A stretch of 64,000 nt of DNA from Chitinophaga agrisoli (GCF_008386695.1 NZ_VUOC01000002.1:550481-614480); one strand, 5' to 3'. Counted from the first letter of the stretch, positions 1-9,073 are shown. The notes: generated from the letters alone by a model not told the origin. Translations and numbers: made by a program.

Positions 1-282
1 TTTCACAATTATGCCCCGTTCTGAAGGAACATCTGCAGGCTCCGGGGTGATTGTTATAGTAGAAGTATCAATATCCTTTGTTAAAAGAATAGTATCCCCT
101 GTTTGTCCATCTATCAATACAAGCCCTGCCTGGGTAGGCATCCCTTCACTAAAAACGCCCTCGCAGGGGTTAGATGGTTTCGATTTCTTACAGGCAGTGC
201 CAAAACTTATGGCGCCCAGCAGCATTAATGGCAGATAATAAAATTTCCGGGTAAGGGAATAAGGTAATCGTTTTGTTTTCAT
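1..282 (-). CDS. Putative lipoprotein, C-terminus outside window
   Basis: This leftward frame starts at the ATG at 282 and stays open to the window edge (94 codons, no stop seen). The N-terminus has a basic start (MKTKR), a hydrophobic stretch (YYLPLMLLGAISFG) and a lipobox-like end, FGTAC, followed by two lysines, as in outer-membrane lipoproteins of Bacteroidota. The visible mature part (from about residue 32) contains a Cys-Glu-Gly stretch and an acidic, Thr-rich tail with no recognised domain. Function is unknown; a surface lipoprotein is the most that can be said. The intergenic stretch 283-497 shows no convincing gene. Confidence 0.6.
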   Translation of the reverse strand, partial: MKTKRLPYSLTRKFYYLPLMLLGAISFGTACKKSKPSNPCEGVFSEGMPTQAGLVLIDGQTGDTILLTKDIDTSTITITPEPADVPSERGIIVK

Positions 283-497
283 AATTAAGATAGGAGGATT
301 TGATGCAATCACAGTACTTAGTTCTTTACAGGCAACAACAAGTGGTGACAATAGGTACTCAAAATATACTTTCCCTGGAATATACGCAAATATCATCAGG
401 CCCCAATATTAAATACATAAAAGACTGTCCTTTGGGCCAGTTCTTGATAAGTTCACTACCATCACAGCCAATTTCAAATAATCCGTAATTTCCCGCC

Positions 498-1322
498 ATG
501 AGCGTCACCGAATTTTTACCGGCCCCTCATTGGCGCGAGCATATCGCCGCCTATTGGGTACGAAAAACAGCGCCGGATCCCGGGCCTTCCGGCAGGCGGG
601 TCTACGCAAACGGTTGTGCCGATCTGATTTGCAACGCAGGAAAAAACACCGCGTGGTTTTATCCCATGGCGCGCCCGCAGCAAGCCATCCCTTTATATCC
701 GGGACAATTATACCTGGGCGGAACAATGACCGCTTATGGTGTTGTTAAAAGCGATGCAGATTGCCTGCTGACCGGCATCCGCTTCTGGCCGGGCGGATTT
801 TATGCCCTTTTCTCCCAAACCATGCAGCCGGCGGTCGATTCGGTCATTGAGTTCCACCAGGAAGAATTACGCATGTTGATGCAACGCGTAGAAGACCTGG
901 ACATACACCTGGATCAGTGGCTGAATGGCCAGGCAGCGCTGGGGGTGTTACAGCATACAGATAAATATAATTTCGCATTACTACGCAAACGGATGTATGA
1001 TTCAGGAGGCCAGGCGTCCGTAGAAACGCTGGCGGAGGAAATGCACGTAAGCAACAGAACGCTGGAGCGCATTTTCAAAAAAAATGTAGGTATCTCTCCC
1101 AAGGAATTCCTGCGGATCGTCCGCTTCCAGGAAGTATTGAGGCGTTTGCGGAGTGCCACAGACAAGAACGGATCACCGGAAAGCCTTTTACGCATTGCAT
1201 ACGAGCTTGGCTACTATGACCACGCACATCTCACCAATGAGTTTAAAAAATATGCGGGTATCCTCCCTTCGGAATTGTCGCTTTTTTACAAAACGGGAAT
1301 AGCCGGCGGGCAGTACTTTTGA
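498..1322 (+). CDS. AraC-family transcriptional regulator (DUF6597-like N-terminus)
   Basis: The 274-residue protein has an N-terminal region (about 1-150) resembling the DUF6597 domain found in front of AraC-type DNA-binding domains, with the typical HWREHIAAYWVR opening. The C-terminal 100 residues form a two-helix-turn-helix AraC domain: the first HTH lies around VETLAEEMHVSNRTLERIF, the second around IAYELGYYDHAHLTNEF. It should act in the cytoplasm as a DNA-binding regulator; the ligand is unknown. The gene overlaps the next one by 4 bp, so the two are probably cotranscribed and translationally coupled, and the regulator may control the membrane protein. Confidence 0.9.
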   Translation: MSVTEFLPAPHWREHIAAYWVRKTAPDPGPSGRRVYANGCADLICNAGKNTAWFYPMARPQQAIPLYPGQLYLGGTMTAYGVVKSDADCLLTGIRFWPGGFYALFSQTMQPAVDSVIEFHQEELRMLMQRVEDLDIHLDQWLNGQAALGVLQHTDKYNFALLRKRMYDSGGQASVETLAEEMHVSNRTLERIFKKNVGISPKEFLRIVRFQEVLRRLRSATDKNGSPESLLRIAYELGYYDHAHLTNEFKKYAGILPSELSLFYKTGIAGGQYF

Positions 1323-1783
1323 CTTCAAAAAAAATGGTTGTTATTATTACAGGGCTGATCGCAGGCAGCCTGGATCTTGTCGCAGCGGTGCTGCTCTTTA
1401 TTTCCCGGAGTAAGCAAAACCCTTCTTTACTTTTCAGATATATTACCAGCGCCGCATTGGGGCCCAGCGCATTCAGTGGCGGCGCCCAAATGGTGTTGTT
1501 GGGAGTTTGTTTCCATTACCTCATCGCATTGTGCTGGACCGTATTGTATTTAACCCTCTTTTCACGGGTGTTAGCATGCACAGCATTACTTACAAATGCT
1601 ATCATATATGGGCTCTTTGTCTGGGTGATCATGAACCTGGTGGTCCTTCCACTTTCAAAAGCTGCCCCAAGGCCCTTCTCAGCATCGTTCGCGCTCATCA
1701 ACATTGTTATCCTGATCATTGCCATCGGGCTGCCCTGTGCCTATGCCGCTAAACATTATCCTTTGCTGCTGCCTGGGTTCTAA
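1319..1783 (+). CDS. Small integral membrane protein (DUF1440/YagU-like)
   Basis: This 154-residue protein is mostly hydrophobic, with four likely transmembrane segments: VVIITGLIAGSLDLVAAVLL, the LLGVCFHYLIALCWTVLYL region, the FVWVIMNLVVLPL region, and INIVILIIAIGLPCAYAA near the C-terminus. The general pattern resembles DUF1440/YagU-type inner-membrane proteins, but I would not insist on that family. The frame opens at a TTG (1319) inside the stop region of the AraC gene (TTGA overlap); an ATG five codons in (1334) is a possible alternative start. It ends only 18 bp from the convergent gene at 1802. Confidence 0.75.
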   Translation: MTSKKMVVIITGLIAGSLDLVAAVLLFISRSKQNPSLLFRYITSAALGPSAFSGGAQMVLLGVCFHYLIALCWTVLYLTLFSRVLACTALLTNAIIYGLFVWVIMNLVVLPLSKAAPRPFSASFALINIVILIIAIGLPCAYAAKHYPLLLPGF

Positions 1784-1801
1784 AAAGCAGGCAAGCTGCA
1801 T

Positions 1802-2593
1802 TCAGGACGGCGCCAGATCGCTGGGGCTATACCCAAAATGTTTTTTGAAGGCAAAGGAAAAATGGGAAAGATTCTCAAAGCCGGCGTCCAGGTAAATATC
1901 CGACGGTCTTTTCTTTTGCCCGAAGATCTGGTAATGGGCCAGCTCCAGCCGTTTCTGCGTTAACCATCTGCCCGGCGAGGTTTTAAATGCACGCTTAAAG
2001 TCCTTCTTAAAAGTGGTCAGGCTCCTCCCAGTCAGGTAACCAAATCTTTCCAACGAAAGATTGAACATGTAGTTTTGCTCCATAAAACCTACCAGGTCCA
2101 GCTTGTCTGGTTCTTCAAAATCCCCCAGCAGCTCATCTACCTTAGGATCAATAGCGCGGAGTACGCGGATCGCTTCTTCCACCTTAAAAGCGGCTATATC
2201 CGCCGGCAAGGCATCCGCCAGCTCAAAATAAGGCAATAAGGAGTTGAACAGGCTTTTCAATAAGGGATGCTCCTGGAATGTTTTAAGTTGATAATTATAC
2301 TGCCCGGTTGGGTTAAGCTGGTTGGACGTGTAATAATGCTGCAATCTTTCTTTGCGGAAGAGCAGCGAAATGACAACACAGGGTGTGCCATCCAGCGGCA
2401 ATTTACTCATCCTGCCCAGCTGATTACGGGGAAGCAGCGCGGTATCGCCCGCAAAAAACCGGTAGCTGCGCTCCGCTGTCACGATCCTCATCTCTCCGGA
2501 AATGACACGCACCAACGCCGGCTGCGGCAGGATCAGCTCCCGGCTATAGTGCGCCTCCTTTTTGCAGGCGATAAATACTTCGGCTACTTCCAT
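1802..2593 (-). CDS. AraC-family transcriptional regulator
   Basis: The 263-residue protein has a cupin-like N-terminal half (ALVRVISGEMRIVTAERSYRFFAGD, typical beta-strand pattern of AraC effector domains) and a C-terminal AraC HTH pair. The first helix-turn-helix lies around FGYLTGRSLTTFKKDFKRAF and the second around IYLDAGFENLSHFSFAFKKH, ending in the usual FGYSPSDL. It lies 15 bp downstream of the SDR gene on the same strand, so the two probably form an operon, and the regulator may sense a substrate or product of that reductase (inference). The start ATG at 2593 agrees with the beginning of the domain. Confidence 0.9.
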   Translation of the reverse strand: MEVAEVFIACKKEAHYSRELILPQPALVRVISGEMRIVTAERSYRFFAGDTALLPRNQLGRMSKLPLDGTPCVVISLLFRKERLQHYYTSNQLNPTGQYNYQLKTFQEHPLLKSLFNSLLPYFELADALPADIAAFKVEEAIRVLRAIDPKVDELLGDFEEPDKLDLVGFMEQNYMFNLSLERFGYLTGRSLTTFKKDFKRAFKTSPGRWLTQKRLELAHYQIFGQKKRPSDIYLDAGFENLSHFSFAFKKHFGYSPSDLAPS

Positions 2594-2608
2594 CGCGTAA
2601 AGTTAGGA

Positions 2609-3658
2609 TTATTGATCTAACAAGTGCAGGCGGATCATGCTTTCAGCCGTTGCCAGCACCGCATCTTCAGTAGAACGGGGCGACCAGCCCAACAGACGGA
2701 TAGCCTTGTCACTGGTCGTATTCATCACCATGCCCAGCAAAGGGAGCATCAGTTTAGCCGTAGGATTCTTCAATGCCAGGATCCGCATCAACGTATTAGG
2801 TACCTCCTTAACATTTACCTTACCGGCAGCCTCGCCCAAACGCTCTTTCAGGATGCGGGCTACGCCAACCAGCCAGATACTTTCTCCTGCGGTGGCAATA
2901 AACCGCTCCCCTTTTGCTGCCGGATGCGTCATAGCGCGCAGGTGCAGGTCAGCTACATCACGGACATCTACAAAACCAGCATTAATTTTCGGACAACCGG
3001 GCATTTTGCCGGTTAACAGGTTTTTGACCAGGTGTATGGAATGTGAATAATCCGGTCCTAATACCGGCCCCAGGACTCCCGAAGGGTTAACAACGGAGAG
3101 TTCTAACCCGCCGCCTTCGCTGTCTATAAAATCCCAGGCTGCCTTTTCTGCCAGCGTTTTCGATTTTTGGTAAGCCGGCGTTCTATCACTGGCAACATTG
3201 GTCCAGGTTTTCTCGTCATAGGGCGTCTTTTGCGATGGATGACCGCAGACAATAGCACCGATAGCAGACGTCAGTACAACACGCTTAACCCCGGCATCCC
3301 TGGACGCCCGCAAAACGCGCAGCGCACCCTCCCGGGCGGGAATGATCATTTCGTCTTCGTGTTTGTAATCCTGGTTAGGCGTGGGCGAAGCTACATGCAG
3401 TACGTAGGTGCAGCCATGGGCTGCCTCTTTCCAATTCGCATCGGCGGACAGGTCTGCCGCTATAAAACTTAAACGCTCTCCGGCTTCCACTCCGCCTTCC
3501 CGTAGCATGGCCCTCACTTCCGCTTCACGGCTCAGGGAACGAAGGGTTGCCCTCACCCGGTAGCCTGCCTGCAATAACTGAAGGATGCAATGCACGGCTA
3601 TAAAGCCCGATCCGCCCGTTACCAATACTAATTTTTCAGCATTTGAATTCATGGTCAT
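2609..3658 (-). CDS. NAD(P)-dependent extended SDR (epimerase/aldehyde reductase type)
   Basis: This protein of about 349 residues is an extended short-chain dehydrogenase of the dihydroflavonol-4-reductase/aldehyde-reductase type. The Rossmann nucleotide-binding motif LVTGGSGFIA is near the N-terminus, VLHVASPTP follows around residue 85, and the catalytic YxxxK is visible as AYQKSK near residue 160. It probably reduces an aldehyde or ketone in the cytoplasm with NAD(P)H; the substrate cannot be told. The open frame extends to a GTG at 3679, but the ATG at 3658, or another at 3652, gives a better N-terminus after an A/G-rich leader. It is the first gene of a pair with the AraC gene at 1802-2593. 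Confidence 0.88.
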   Translation of the reverse strand: MTMNSNAEKLVLVTGGSGFIAVHCILQLLQAGYRVRATLRSLSREAEVRAMLREGGVEAGERLSFIAADLSADANWKEAAHGCTYVLHVASPTPNQDYKHEDEMIIPAREGALRVLRASRDAGVKRVVLTSAIGAIVCGHPSQKTPYDEKTWTNVASDRTPAYQKSKTLAEKAAWDFIDSEGGGLELSVVNPSGVLGPVLGPDYSHSIHLVKNLLTGKMPGCPKINAGFVDVRDVADLHLRAMTHPAAKGERFIATAGESIWLVGVARILKERLGEAAGKVNVKEVPNTLMRILALKNPTAKLMLPLLGMVMNTTSDKAIRLLGWSPRSTEDAVLATAESMIRLHLLDQ

Positions 3659-3823
3659 CTTTTTTCTTTTTGATGACACAAAATTCGGTGTAAAAAGGGC
3701 TGGCTGTTTTGTTTAAAAGTCGCAATTTACTTTGTTTAAAAGGCGGAGCACAGTACTAAGCTATTGAAAATCAATTTCATCCAGATTAATCACGCATAAC
3801 GCTATAGTTCAAAGGAGAAACAA

Positions 3824-3831
3824 TAATTTTG
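3824..3831 (+). promoter_or_regulatory. Putative -7 promoter element (TAnnTTTG)
   Basis: TAATTTTG matches the Bacteroidota primary-sigma -7 consensus TAnnTTTG exactly and lies 24 bp before the GTG start of the pseudouridine synthase gene. I see no clear TTG at the -33 position. Confidence 0.45.
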
Positions 3832-3855
3832 CGCATTAAATACTGCAGAACGTAA

Positions 3856-5544
3856 GTGGAAGATTGTAAACACAGCAGGATCTCTTATTTCCTGGACAAG
3901 TCGATAGATAGGATAGCATTACCGGAAAGATTCACCTTTCCGTTTTATTACGAGCCACATCCATTAGCGAAAATAGCGGCCGATGAGCTGCAGCACTATC
4001 TGGAAACGCAAACAGACCTCAATCATAATTTTGGGCTGGACATTGACCAGGACGAAAACGCCATCGGCAAAATGTTCGGTATCATGGTGGTACAGGATCC
4101 CCAGGGAAAACTCGGTTATTTATCAGGATTCTCCGGTAAACTGGCCGGCACAAATGACCACCCGGAATTTGTTCCCCCCGTCTTTGATATGCTCGTTGAA
4201 AACAGCTTTTTCCTGAAAGAACAGGAGATCATCAGCTCCATTAACACCCAATTAGAAGCAATATACGCAGACGAAAATTACAAGCGCCTGTGCCTGGATC
4301 TTGAACAGCTATCAGCCGGATCCCAACAGGAAATTGCCGCCTGGAAACAACAACTGAAAAGCAATAAAGACAACCGGAAAGCGCTCCGTGAAAAGTTAAG
4401 GACCAGCCTGGATCAGCAGGCATACGAAGTTGCAGAAGCAGACCTCGTTAACCAAAGCCTGTATGATAAACGCCAACTGAGGGACATTACAAACAAATGG
4501 GACACCCTGCTGACGGATATACGAACAAAACTGGCCGGCTACGAAGCTACTATCGAGGCATTAAAGAATGAACGCAAAGAACGATCAGCAGCTTTGCAAC
4601 AGCAGCTTTTTGATCAATATACCTTTTTGAACAAAGACGGTAAAAGCAAAAGTTTACAGGAGATCTTCAGCGCAACAGTTTTAGGCAAACCACCCGCCGG
4701 CGCCGGCGAATGCGCTATACCCAAATTACTGCAATTTGCATTTGCAAATGGCTACAAGCCAATTGCTATGGCAGAATTCTGGTGGGGCGCTTCTCCCAAG
4801 TCAGAGATCCGGAAACATAAACATTTTTATCCCTCCTGTACCGGTAAGTGCAAGCCTATTCTGGCACATATGCTGGAAGGAATGCCCATTGACGAAAACC
4901 CGCTTTTACATAACCCGGAGCAGAACCGGAGCCTTGACATAGTTTTCGAAGATGAAAACCTCCTGGTGGTCAATAAACCAACCGGATTACGTTCCGTTCC
5001 CGGCGTTAACATAGCGGATTCCGTTTACACAAGATTAAAATATGTATTGGAAGATACCGAACCGCTGATGATCCACCGGCTGGACATGGATACTTCCGGC
5101 CTTTTAGTGGTCGCCAAAACCGTGGAAACGCACAAGCATATCCAAAGACAGTTCCTGCAACGCACGGTAAGTAAACGCTATACAGCCTTGCTCTCCAAAG
5201 TGATTGACCAGTCAGAAGGAGAGATCGATCTTCCCCTGTCCGCAGATCTGTTAAACCGGCCAAGACAACTGGTCTGCTTTAAATCCGGGAAAAAAAGCGT
5301 TACCAGGTGGAAAGTGATCAAACGATACGGATCTGTGACCAAAGTTGCTTTTTGGCCGCTTACCGGCAGAACACACCAATTGCGCATGCATTCAGCGCAC
5401 GAGCTGGGGCTTAATGCCCCCATTGTGGGAGATGATCTTTATGGAACAGCGTCTGAAAGAATGTACCTGCATGCGGCGTACCTGGAGTTTATGCACCCGC
5501 AGAAAAAAGAACGGATCAGTTTTGAGGTAGAAGAGAGTTTTTGA
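3856..5544 (+). CDS. RluA-family pseudouridine synthase (long, with coiled-coil insert)
   Basis: The 562-residue protein has its catalytic pseudouridine synthase domain in the last 220 residues. It shows IVFEDENLLVVNKPTGL, the catalytic-Asp motif HRLDMDTSGLLVVAK, and GRTHQLRMHSA with the GDDLYG ending. It should isomerise uridines in rRNA or tRNA. The N-terminal about 330 residues are an extension found in Bacteroidota members, starting with an LPERFTFPFYYEPHPL segment and containing a charged, probably coiled-coil stretch (about 130-250). The start is a GTG at 3856: an in-frame TAA lies directly before it, and no earlier start is possible. The gene is monocistronic as far as can be seen. Confidence 0.92.
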   Translation: MEDCKHSRISYFLDKSIDRIALPERFTFPFYYEPHPLAKIAADELQHYLETQTDLNHNFGLDIDQDENAIGKMFGIMVVQDPQGKLGYLSGFSGKLAGTNDHPEFVPPVFDMLVENSFFLKEQEIISSINTQLEAIYADENYKRLCLDLEQLSAGSQQEIAAWKQQLKSNKDNRKALREKLRTSLDQQAYEVAEADLVNQSLYDKRQLRDITNKWDTLLTDIRTKLAGYEATIEALKNERKERSAALQQQLFDQYTFLNKDGKSKSLQEIFSATVLGKPPAGAGECAIPKLLQFAFANGYKPIAMAEFWWGASPKSEIRKHKHFYPSCTGKCKPILAHMLEGMPIDENPLLHNPEQNRSLDIVFEDENLLVVNKPTGLRSVPGVNIADSVYTRLKYVLEDTEPLMIHRLDMDTSGLLVVAKTVETHKHIQRQFLQRTVSKRYTALLSKVIDQSEGEIDLPLSADLLNRPRQLVCFKSGKKSVTRWKVIKRYGSVTKVAFWPLTGRTHQLRMHSAHELGLNAPIVGDDLYGTASERMYLHAAYLEFMHPQKKERISFEVEESF

Positions 5545-5621
5545 TTATACCTATAAAAATATACCTTGTAAAACATGAAACATAAATAACTGTTTGGCGG
5601 TTCAATAACTACGTTAGAACA

Positions 5622-6062
5622 TTAACTAAGGCCGGCCACTTTCTGGTCATACGCCACCATCCACTGAACCCCATACTTATCCGCAAACATGCCAAAATAT
5701 ATACCCAAAGGACCGTCAGAGATCGGCATTTCAACACTCCCTCCTTCCGACAGCCCGTTAAACAACTTATCTGCCTCTTCCCTGCTTTCCGCGCTAATAG
5801 ATATAGTATTCCTATTGTCGTTCTCCGTCACCTGTCCCATCACTTCCAAAACATCACTACCCATTAACATATTACTTCCGCTGATTGGCAGCGAGATATG
5901 CATAAGCCTGTTGTCGTCATTTTCAGGTATCGGATATTCAGGGCTCGATAGGTCTTTGTAACGCATAACCTTTGCAAACTCTCCGCCAAATACTGACCTG
6001 TAAAATGTAAATGCTTCTTCGGCATTACCATTAAAGTGAATGTAAGGATTGATAAGCGCCAT
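5622..6062 (-). CDS. VOC-family (PhnB/glyoxalase-like) protein
   Basis: This 146-residue protein belongs to the PhnB-like branch of the vicinal-oxygen-chelate superfamily. It has the typical opening INPYIHFNGNAEEAFTFYRSVFGGEF, a central HISLPISGSNMLMGSD, and the closing GPLGIYFGMFADKYGVQWMV. Members are often annotated as 3-demethylubiquinone methyltransferase-like, but this has no support here and the substrate is unknown. The frame could extend to a TTG at 6092; I chose the ATG at 6062 because the conserved domain starts there. A second PhnB-like gene is at 56267-56704. Confidence 0.88.
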   Translation of the reverse strand: MALINPYIHFNGNAEEAFTFYRSVFGGEFAKVMRYKDLSSPEYPIPENDDNRLMHISLPISGSNMLMGSDVLEVMGQVTENDNRNTISISAESREEADKLFNGLSEGGSVEMPISDGPLGIYFGMFADKYGVQWMVAYDQKVAGLS

Positions 6063-6248
6063 AATTGTTATTTTTTGTTTGTTACAATACAAATCTCGTC
6101 AACAAAGATGACGCTATCCGGGTGTAATTACGACATTCTTAGTGGCCAATTACGCCAAACTGCCCAATCTCCCATCAAACGGCAAAGTCCTGATCCATAG
6201 GGACCAGGACTTGTACCTTCCAATCTTCGCTTATATTAAGCCCCTTAT

Positions 6249-7304
6249 TTAGTGTAAATGCTTCTTAAGCTCAGCCGCTACCTGGAGGAACAATTCCCTG
6301 GTTTCCGGCGCCTCTGCAAGCCCATTCAGCAAACCCCAGTCATGGATCATTCCATTATAACGGACAGTCGTTACCGGCACCCCGGCCAGATCAAGTTTAC
6401 GTCCAAAAGCTTCCCCTTCATCACGCAGTATATCATTCTCCGCAACAAGGATCAATGCCGGCGGAAGGCCTTTCAGCTGCTCTACAGTTGCCTGGAGCGG
6501 TGATGCATGGATATCCTTCCGTTTTTCAGGATCGGCAATGTACATATCATACATCCATTTCATGGTAGTCGTTGTCAGGAACCTGTCCTTTCCAAACTGT
6601 TTGTAAGATTCAGTCTCAAAATCAGCGTCAACAATTGGCCAGAGCATTACCTGCAGCTTGATCTTAGGACCATTTTTCTCCTTCGCCATCAAACAGGTAA
6701 CCGCTGTCATATTACCGCCAACACTGTTACCAACAACAGCCATGTTTTTGCCATCTACGCCAATTTTCGCGCCATTTTCAGCTACCCATTTAGTACCGGC
6801 GTAAATTTCATTGATCTGGGTCGGAAATACCTTATCAGGTGTAGGTGTGTAGTTCACAAAAACAGCCGCATAACCAGATAAGACAACCAGGTCCCTGACC
6901 ATCCTCTTATGCGTTGGATAATCGCCTAATACCCAGCCACCGCCGTGTATAAATATGAAAATCGGTAGTATGCCTTTTGCGCCGGCTGGCTTAACTATAT
7001 TTAATTTAACTTTGATGCCGTCTTGTTCAATGATCTGTTCAGACTCAGTAATACCAGAAAGATCTACCTTAACAGAAGCCTGGGCTTTGGATAATATAGC
7101 CCTTGCATCAACCGGCGATAATGATTCCAACGGCGGAATACCGGCTGTATTGAGGCCATGTAAAAATGTCTTTGAAGAACTGGACAAGCGGGGATCTGTT
7201 GCATAATCTGCTACATTGTTGTTTTCCTGGGCAATGGCTGCGTTAAAGCTCCACACGGACGCTAATAATACCAGGGTCCGTTTTAATGTTAAAACTTGTT
7301 TCAT
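6249..7304 (-). CDS. Secreted alpha/beta hydrolase (HSL-type esterase)
   Basis: The 351-residue protein has an N-terminal signal peptide (hydrophobic LVLLASVWSFNAAIAQ, cleavage after AIA) and a hormone-sensitive-lipase type (family IV) hydrolase fold. The oxyanion-hole motif IFIHGGGWVLGD is near residue 115, the nucleophile motif GNSVGG (catalytic Ser) near 193, the acid residue in AENDILRDEG near 290, and the histidine in MIHDWG near 321. It probably hydrolyses short-chain esters in the periplasm. It is divergent from the Crp/Fnr gene at 7621, with a large palindrome between them, so control by that regulator is plausible. Confidence 0.9.
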   Translation of the reverse strand: MKQVLTLKRTLVLLASVWSFNAAIAQENNNVADYATDPRLSSSSKTFLHGLNTAGIPPLESLSPVDARAILSKAQASVKVDLSGITESEQIIEQDGIKVKLNIVKPAGAKGILPIFIFIHGGGWVLGDYPTHKRMVRDLVVLSGYAAVFVNYTPTPDKVFPTQINEIYAGTKWVAENGAKIGVDGKNMAVVGNSVGGNMTAVTCLMAKEKNGPKIKLQVMLWPIVDADFETESYKQFGKDRFLTTTTMKWMYDMYIADPEKRKDIHASPLQATVEQLKGLPPALILVAENDILRDEGEAFGRKLDLAGVPVTTVRYNGMIHDWGLLNGLAEAPETRELFLQVAAELKKHLH

Positions 7305-7474
7305 GTGATAATTCTTAGGATGTAATTGTTATTTCATTGTTCACTTCCAACACAACAAAGCTCCGGTTTCCGTTAGTCAAAAAACTTAAGAAATCTTTAT
7401 TTTAGACGCAAAACCAACAGCTTTGCCGGTTATCTTTAAAACAAGCGGACAGTTACACCTTTAACATTTTCATT

Positions 7475-7492
7475 TTTTAACTTAAGTTAAAA
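7475..7492. promoter_or_regulatory. 18-bp perfect palindrome, possible operator
   Basis: TTTTAACTTAAGTTAAAA is a perfect palindrome in the 316-bp region between the divergent esterase and Crp/Fnr genes. Crp/Fnr dimers bind palindromes, so autoregulation and control of the esterase are possible. Related half-sites are at 7381-7390 (AAAACTTAAG) and at 8886-8895 (CTAAGTTAAA), the latter upstream of the DUF308 gene. The rest of 7305-7620 shows no gene. Confidence 0.4.
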
Positions 7493-7620
7493 CCCGGGGA
7501 TTTTTTCGTACCGAACTTGCTTCGTATGACTTGTATGTGCCTGAGCTGTAGCCATTCAGGCATATTATTGTATATTGTGAAACGGGCCGCAGCGCCCTCA
7601 AAGTAAAAAGAGATAACACC

Positions 7621-8214
7621 ATGAGTGAACACTATGAGATGCTCAATGCGCACCTGAAAAATTTTGCCCCATTGACGGACAAGGATCTCGATGCGGCCAG
7701 TAGCCTTTGGAAACCCCGCAAAATAAAAAAAGGCGACTTTTTTAATATGCAGCACATGGTATGCAACGATCTTGGATTGGTCGTTAAGGGAATTTTCCGT
7801 ATCTATTATAGTGATCCTGATACCACCGAAGAGAAAAACATGTACTTCTTTTCAGAAAACCAATTCATTGTTTCCTTCCGTAGTTTTATCACCCGCCAGG
7901 CTTGTCACTATTTTATTCAAGCCATGGAGGATGCCGAGCTCATTTATATATCCTACCGCGATCTCACCAGTTTGTACGAAACGCATCCCAACTGGGCCAG
8001 GTTCGGACGGCTGCTCGCAGAGTTGTTTTTCACCTATTCACAATCCCGGACAGAAGAATTACTTTTCGTCAGCCATGAAAAACGATATATCAGCCTGCTG
8101 AATGAACATCCAGACATTGTGAACCGCATACCAGCCTACCATATCTCCTCCTATCTTGGCATTACCAATCCCTCTTTGAGCCGTATCCGGAAAAGGCTGG
8201 GACGCGGTGTATAA
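7621..8214 (+). CDS. Crp/Fnr-family transcriptional regulator
   Basis: This 197-residue protein has a cyclic-nucleotide-binding-type beta barrel in the first 120 residues (KIKKGDFFNMQHMV, LVVKGIFRIYY) and a C-terminal winged HTH seen as IPAYHISSYLGITNPSLSRIRKRL. The key residues for cAMP binding in E. coli CRP are not evident, and no Fe-S cysteines are arranged as in Fnr, so the signal is unknown. This is the common Bacteroidota form, usually found next to stress or detoxification genes. It lies between the divergent esterase gene and the convergent DUF308 gene (15 bp away). Confidence 0.9.
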   Translation: MSEHYEMLNAHLKNFAPLTDKDLDAASSLWKPRKIKKGDFFNMQHMVCNDLGLVVKGIFRIYYSDPDTTEEKNMYFFSENQFIVSFRSFITRQACHYFIQAMEDAELIYISYRDLTSLYETHPNWARFGRLLAELFFTYSQSRTEELLFVSHEKRYISLLNEHPDIVNRIPAYHISSYLGITNPSLSRIRKRLGRGV

Positions 8215-8229
8215 TATGGCCGCGGTTGC

Positions 8230-8820
8230 TTAAGCAGCATCCGGCGCCGCCTTAATTGTTTTGGCTAACCGGATCGCGGTCAGGATGAAATAGAATGCGC
8301 CAAACGCGGCATAACCGGCCAAAGTAGAAATTCCCGAGTTGGGGGCGTGTGCCATATTTATGAAGGCACCGCCCGCCAAAACAGACTGTCCCCCACTGAT
8401 GATCATAGGCCATTGCCCGCCCATTTGCTTACGCCGGCGTAAGCCCAGTATCAGCTGCATCAGGCCGGCAAGGATTGCCCAAACGCCAAACACAATGATG
8501 GCTTCTGGTATGCCCTTTTGCAGCGCCGCAAACACCGCAATTGCGGTAATAATACTGACGCCTGCATTTATATACTGTGGCGTTTTTGACGCGGCCGGCG
8601 GATTAGCCTTAATATCCAGGAAGATGGCAATTGCATCCCAGGCAGGATAAATAATAAAAAGAACCGCTGCAATACCGCTATTGCCCTTAGCCAAAACAGC
8701 AACAAGTATCACCCAGATAATGGAAAACGAAGCGCGTAAAAAATAGAGTTTGCGCAGGGACCTGGCAGTTTCAACAGTCTCCGCTGAAATAACCGTTTGA
8801 GATTGATTTAATGCGTTCAT
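8230..8820 (-). CDS. DUF308 (HdeD-like) membrane protein
   Basis: The 196-residue protein has six hydrophobic segments: IIWVILVAVLA, AAVLFIIYPAWDAIAIF, AGVSIITAIAVFAAL, IIVFGVWAILAGLMQLILGL, PMIISGGQSVLAGGAFI and AGYAAFGAFYFILTAI. The fourth is followed by the basic RRRK loop typical of DUF308/HdeD proteins. It sits in the inner membrane; HdeD relatives are linked to acid stress in enterobacteria, but that role cannot be carried over. The upstream region (8821-9073) contains a half-site resembling the 7475-7492 palindrome, and an open frame without a start codon (see findings). Confidence 0.85.
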   Translation of the reverse strand: MNALNQSQTVISAETVETARSLRKLYFLRASFSIIWVILVAVLAKGNSGIAAVLFIIYPAWDAIAIFLDIKANPPAASKTPQYINAGVSIITAIAVFAALQKGIPEAIIVFGVWAILAGLMQLILGLRRRKQMGGQWPMIISGGQSVLAGGAFINMAHAPNSGISTLAGYAAFGAFYFILTAIRLAKTIKAAPDAA

Positions 8821-9073
8821 AACACGATGCTTTAATGTTTTTTGCTACGTCAAAGGTCACCGATATTTCGTTGGAGGTTTTTCACCTAAGTTAAATTCTG
8901 AAGAAAAAACTAAAATTGCTGACCGAAGAAGTTATTATACCACACTCATAATTATTAACTTACTGTCCATCCTGGTTGTGTTATGGATGACGTTTGTAAT
9001 TGTACATGACCGTGTACTTAAAGACTGTTGTTGATTTTACCAGGCGCATACTGATCATTAAACCAATATAAAT

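Noticed and set aside
303-488. 61-codon plus-strand frame with a perfect AGGAGG 5 nt before its ATG
   Set aside because: Bacteroidota rarely use strong Shine-Dalgarno sites, the peptide has no recognisable feature, and it is opposite the leader of the leftward lipoprotein gene. I keep it only as a possibility.
1770-1793. Hairpin TGCCTG/CAGGCA around the stop at 1781-1783
   Set aside because: It has no T-run on either side and overlaps coding sequence, so I did not call it a terminator.
2267-3472. Several plus-strand frames over the AraC and SDR genes
   Set aside because: They are antisense shadows of strong coding sequences with recognised motifs on the other strand.
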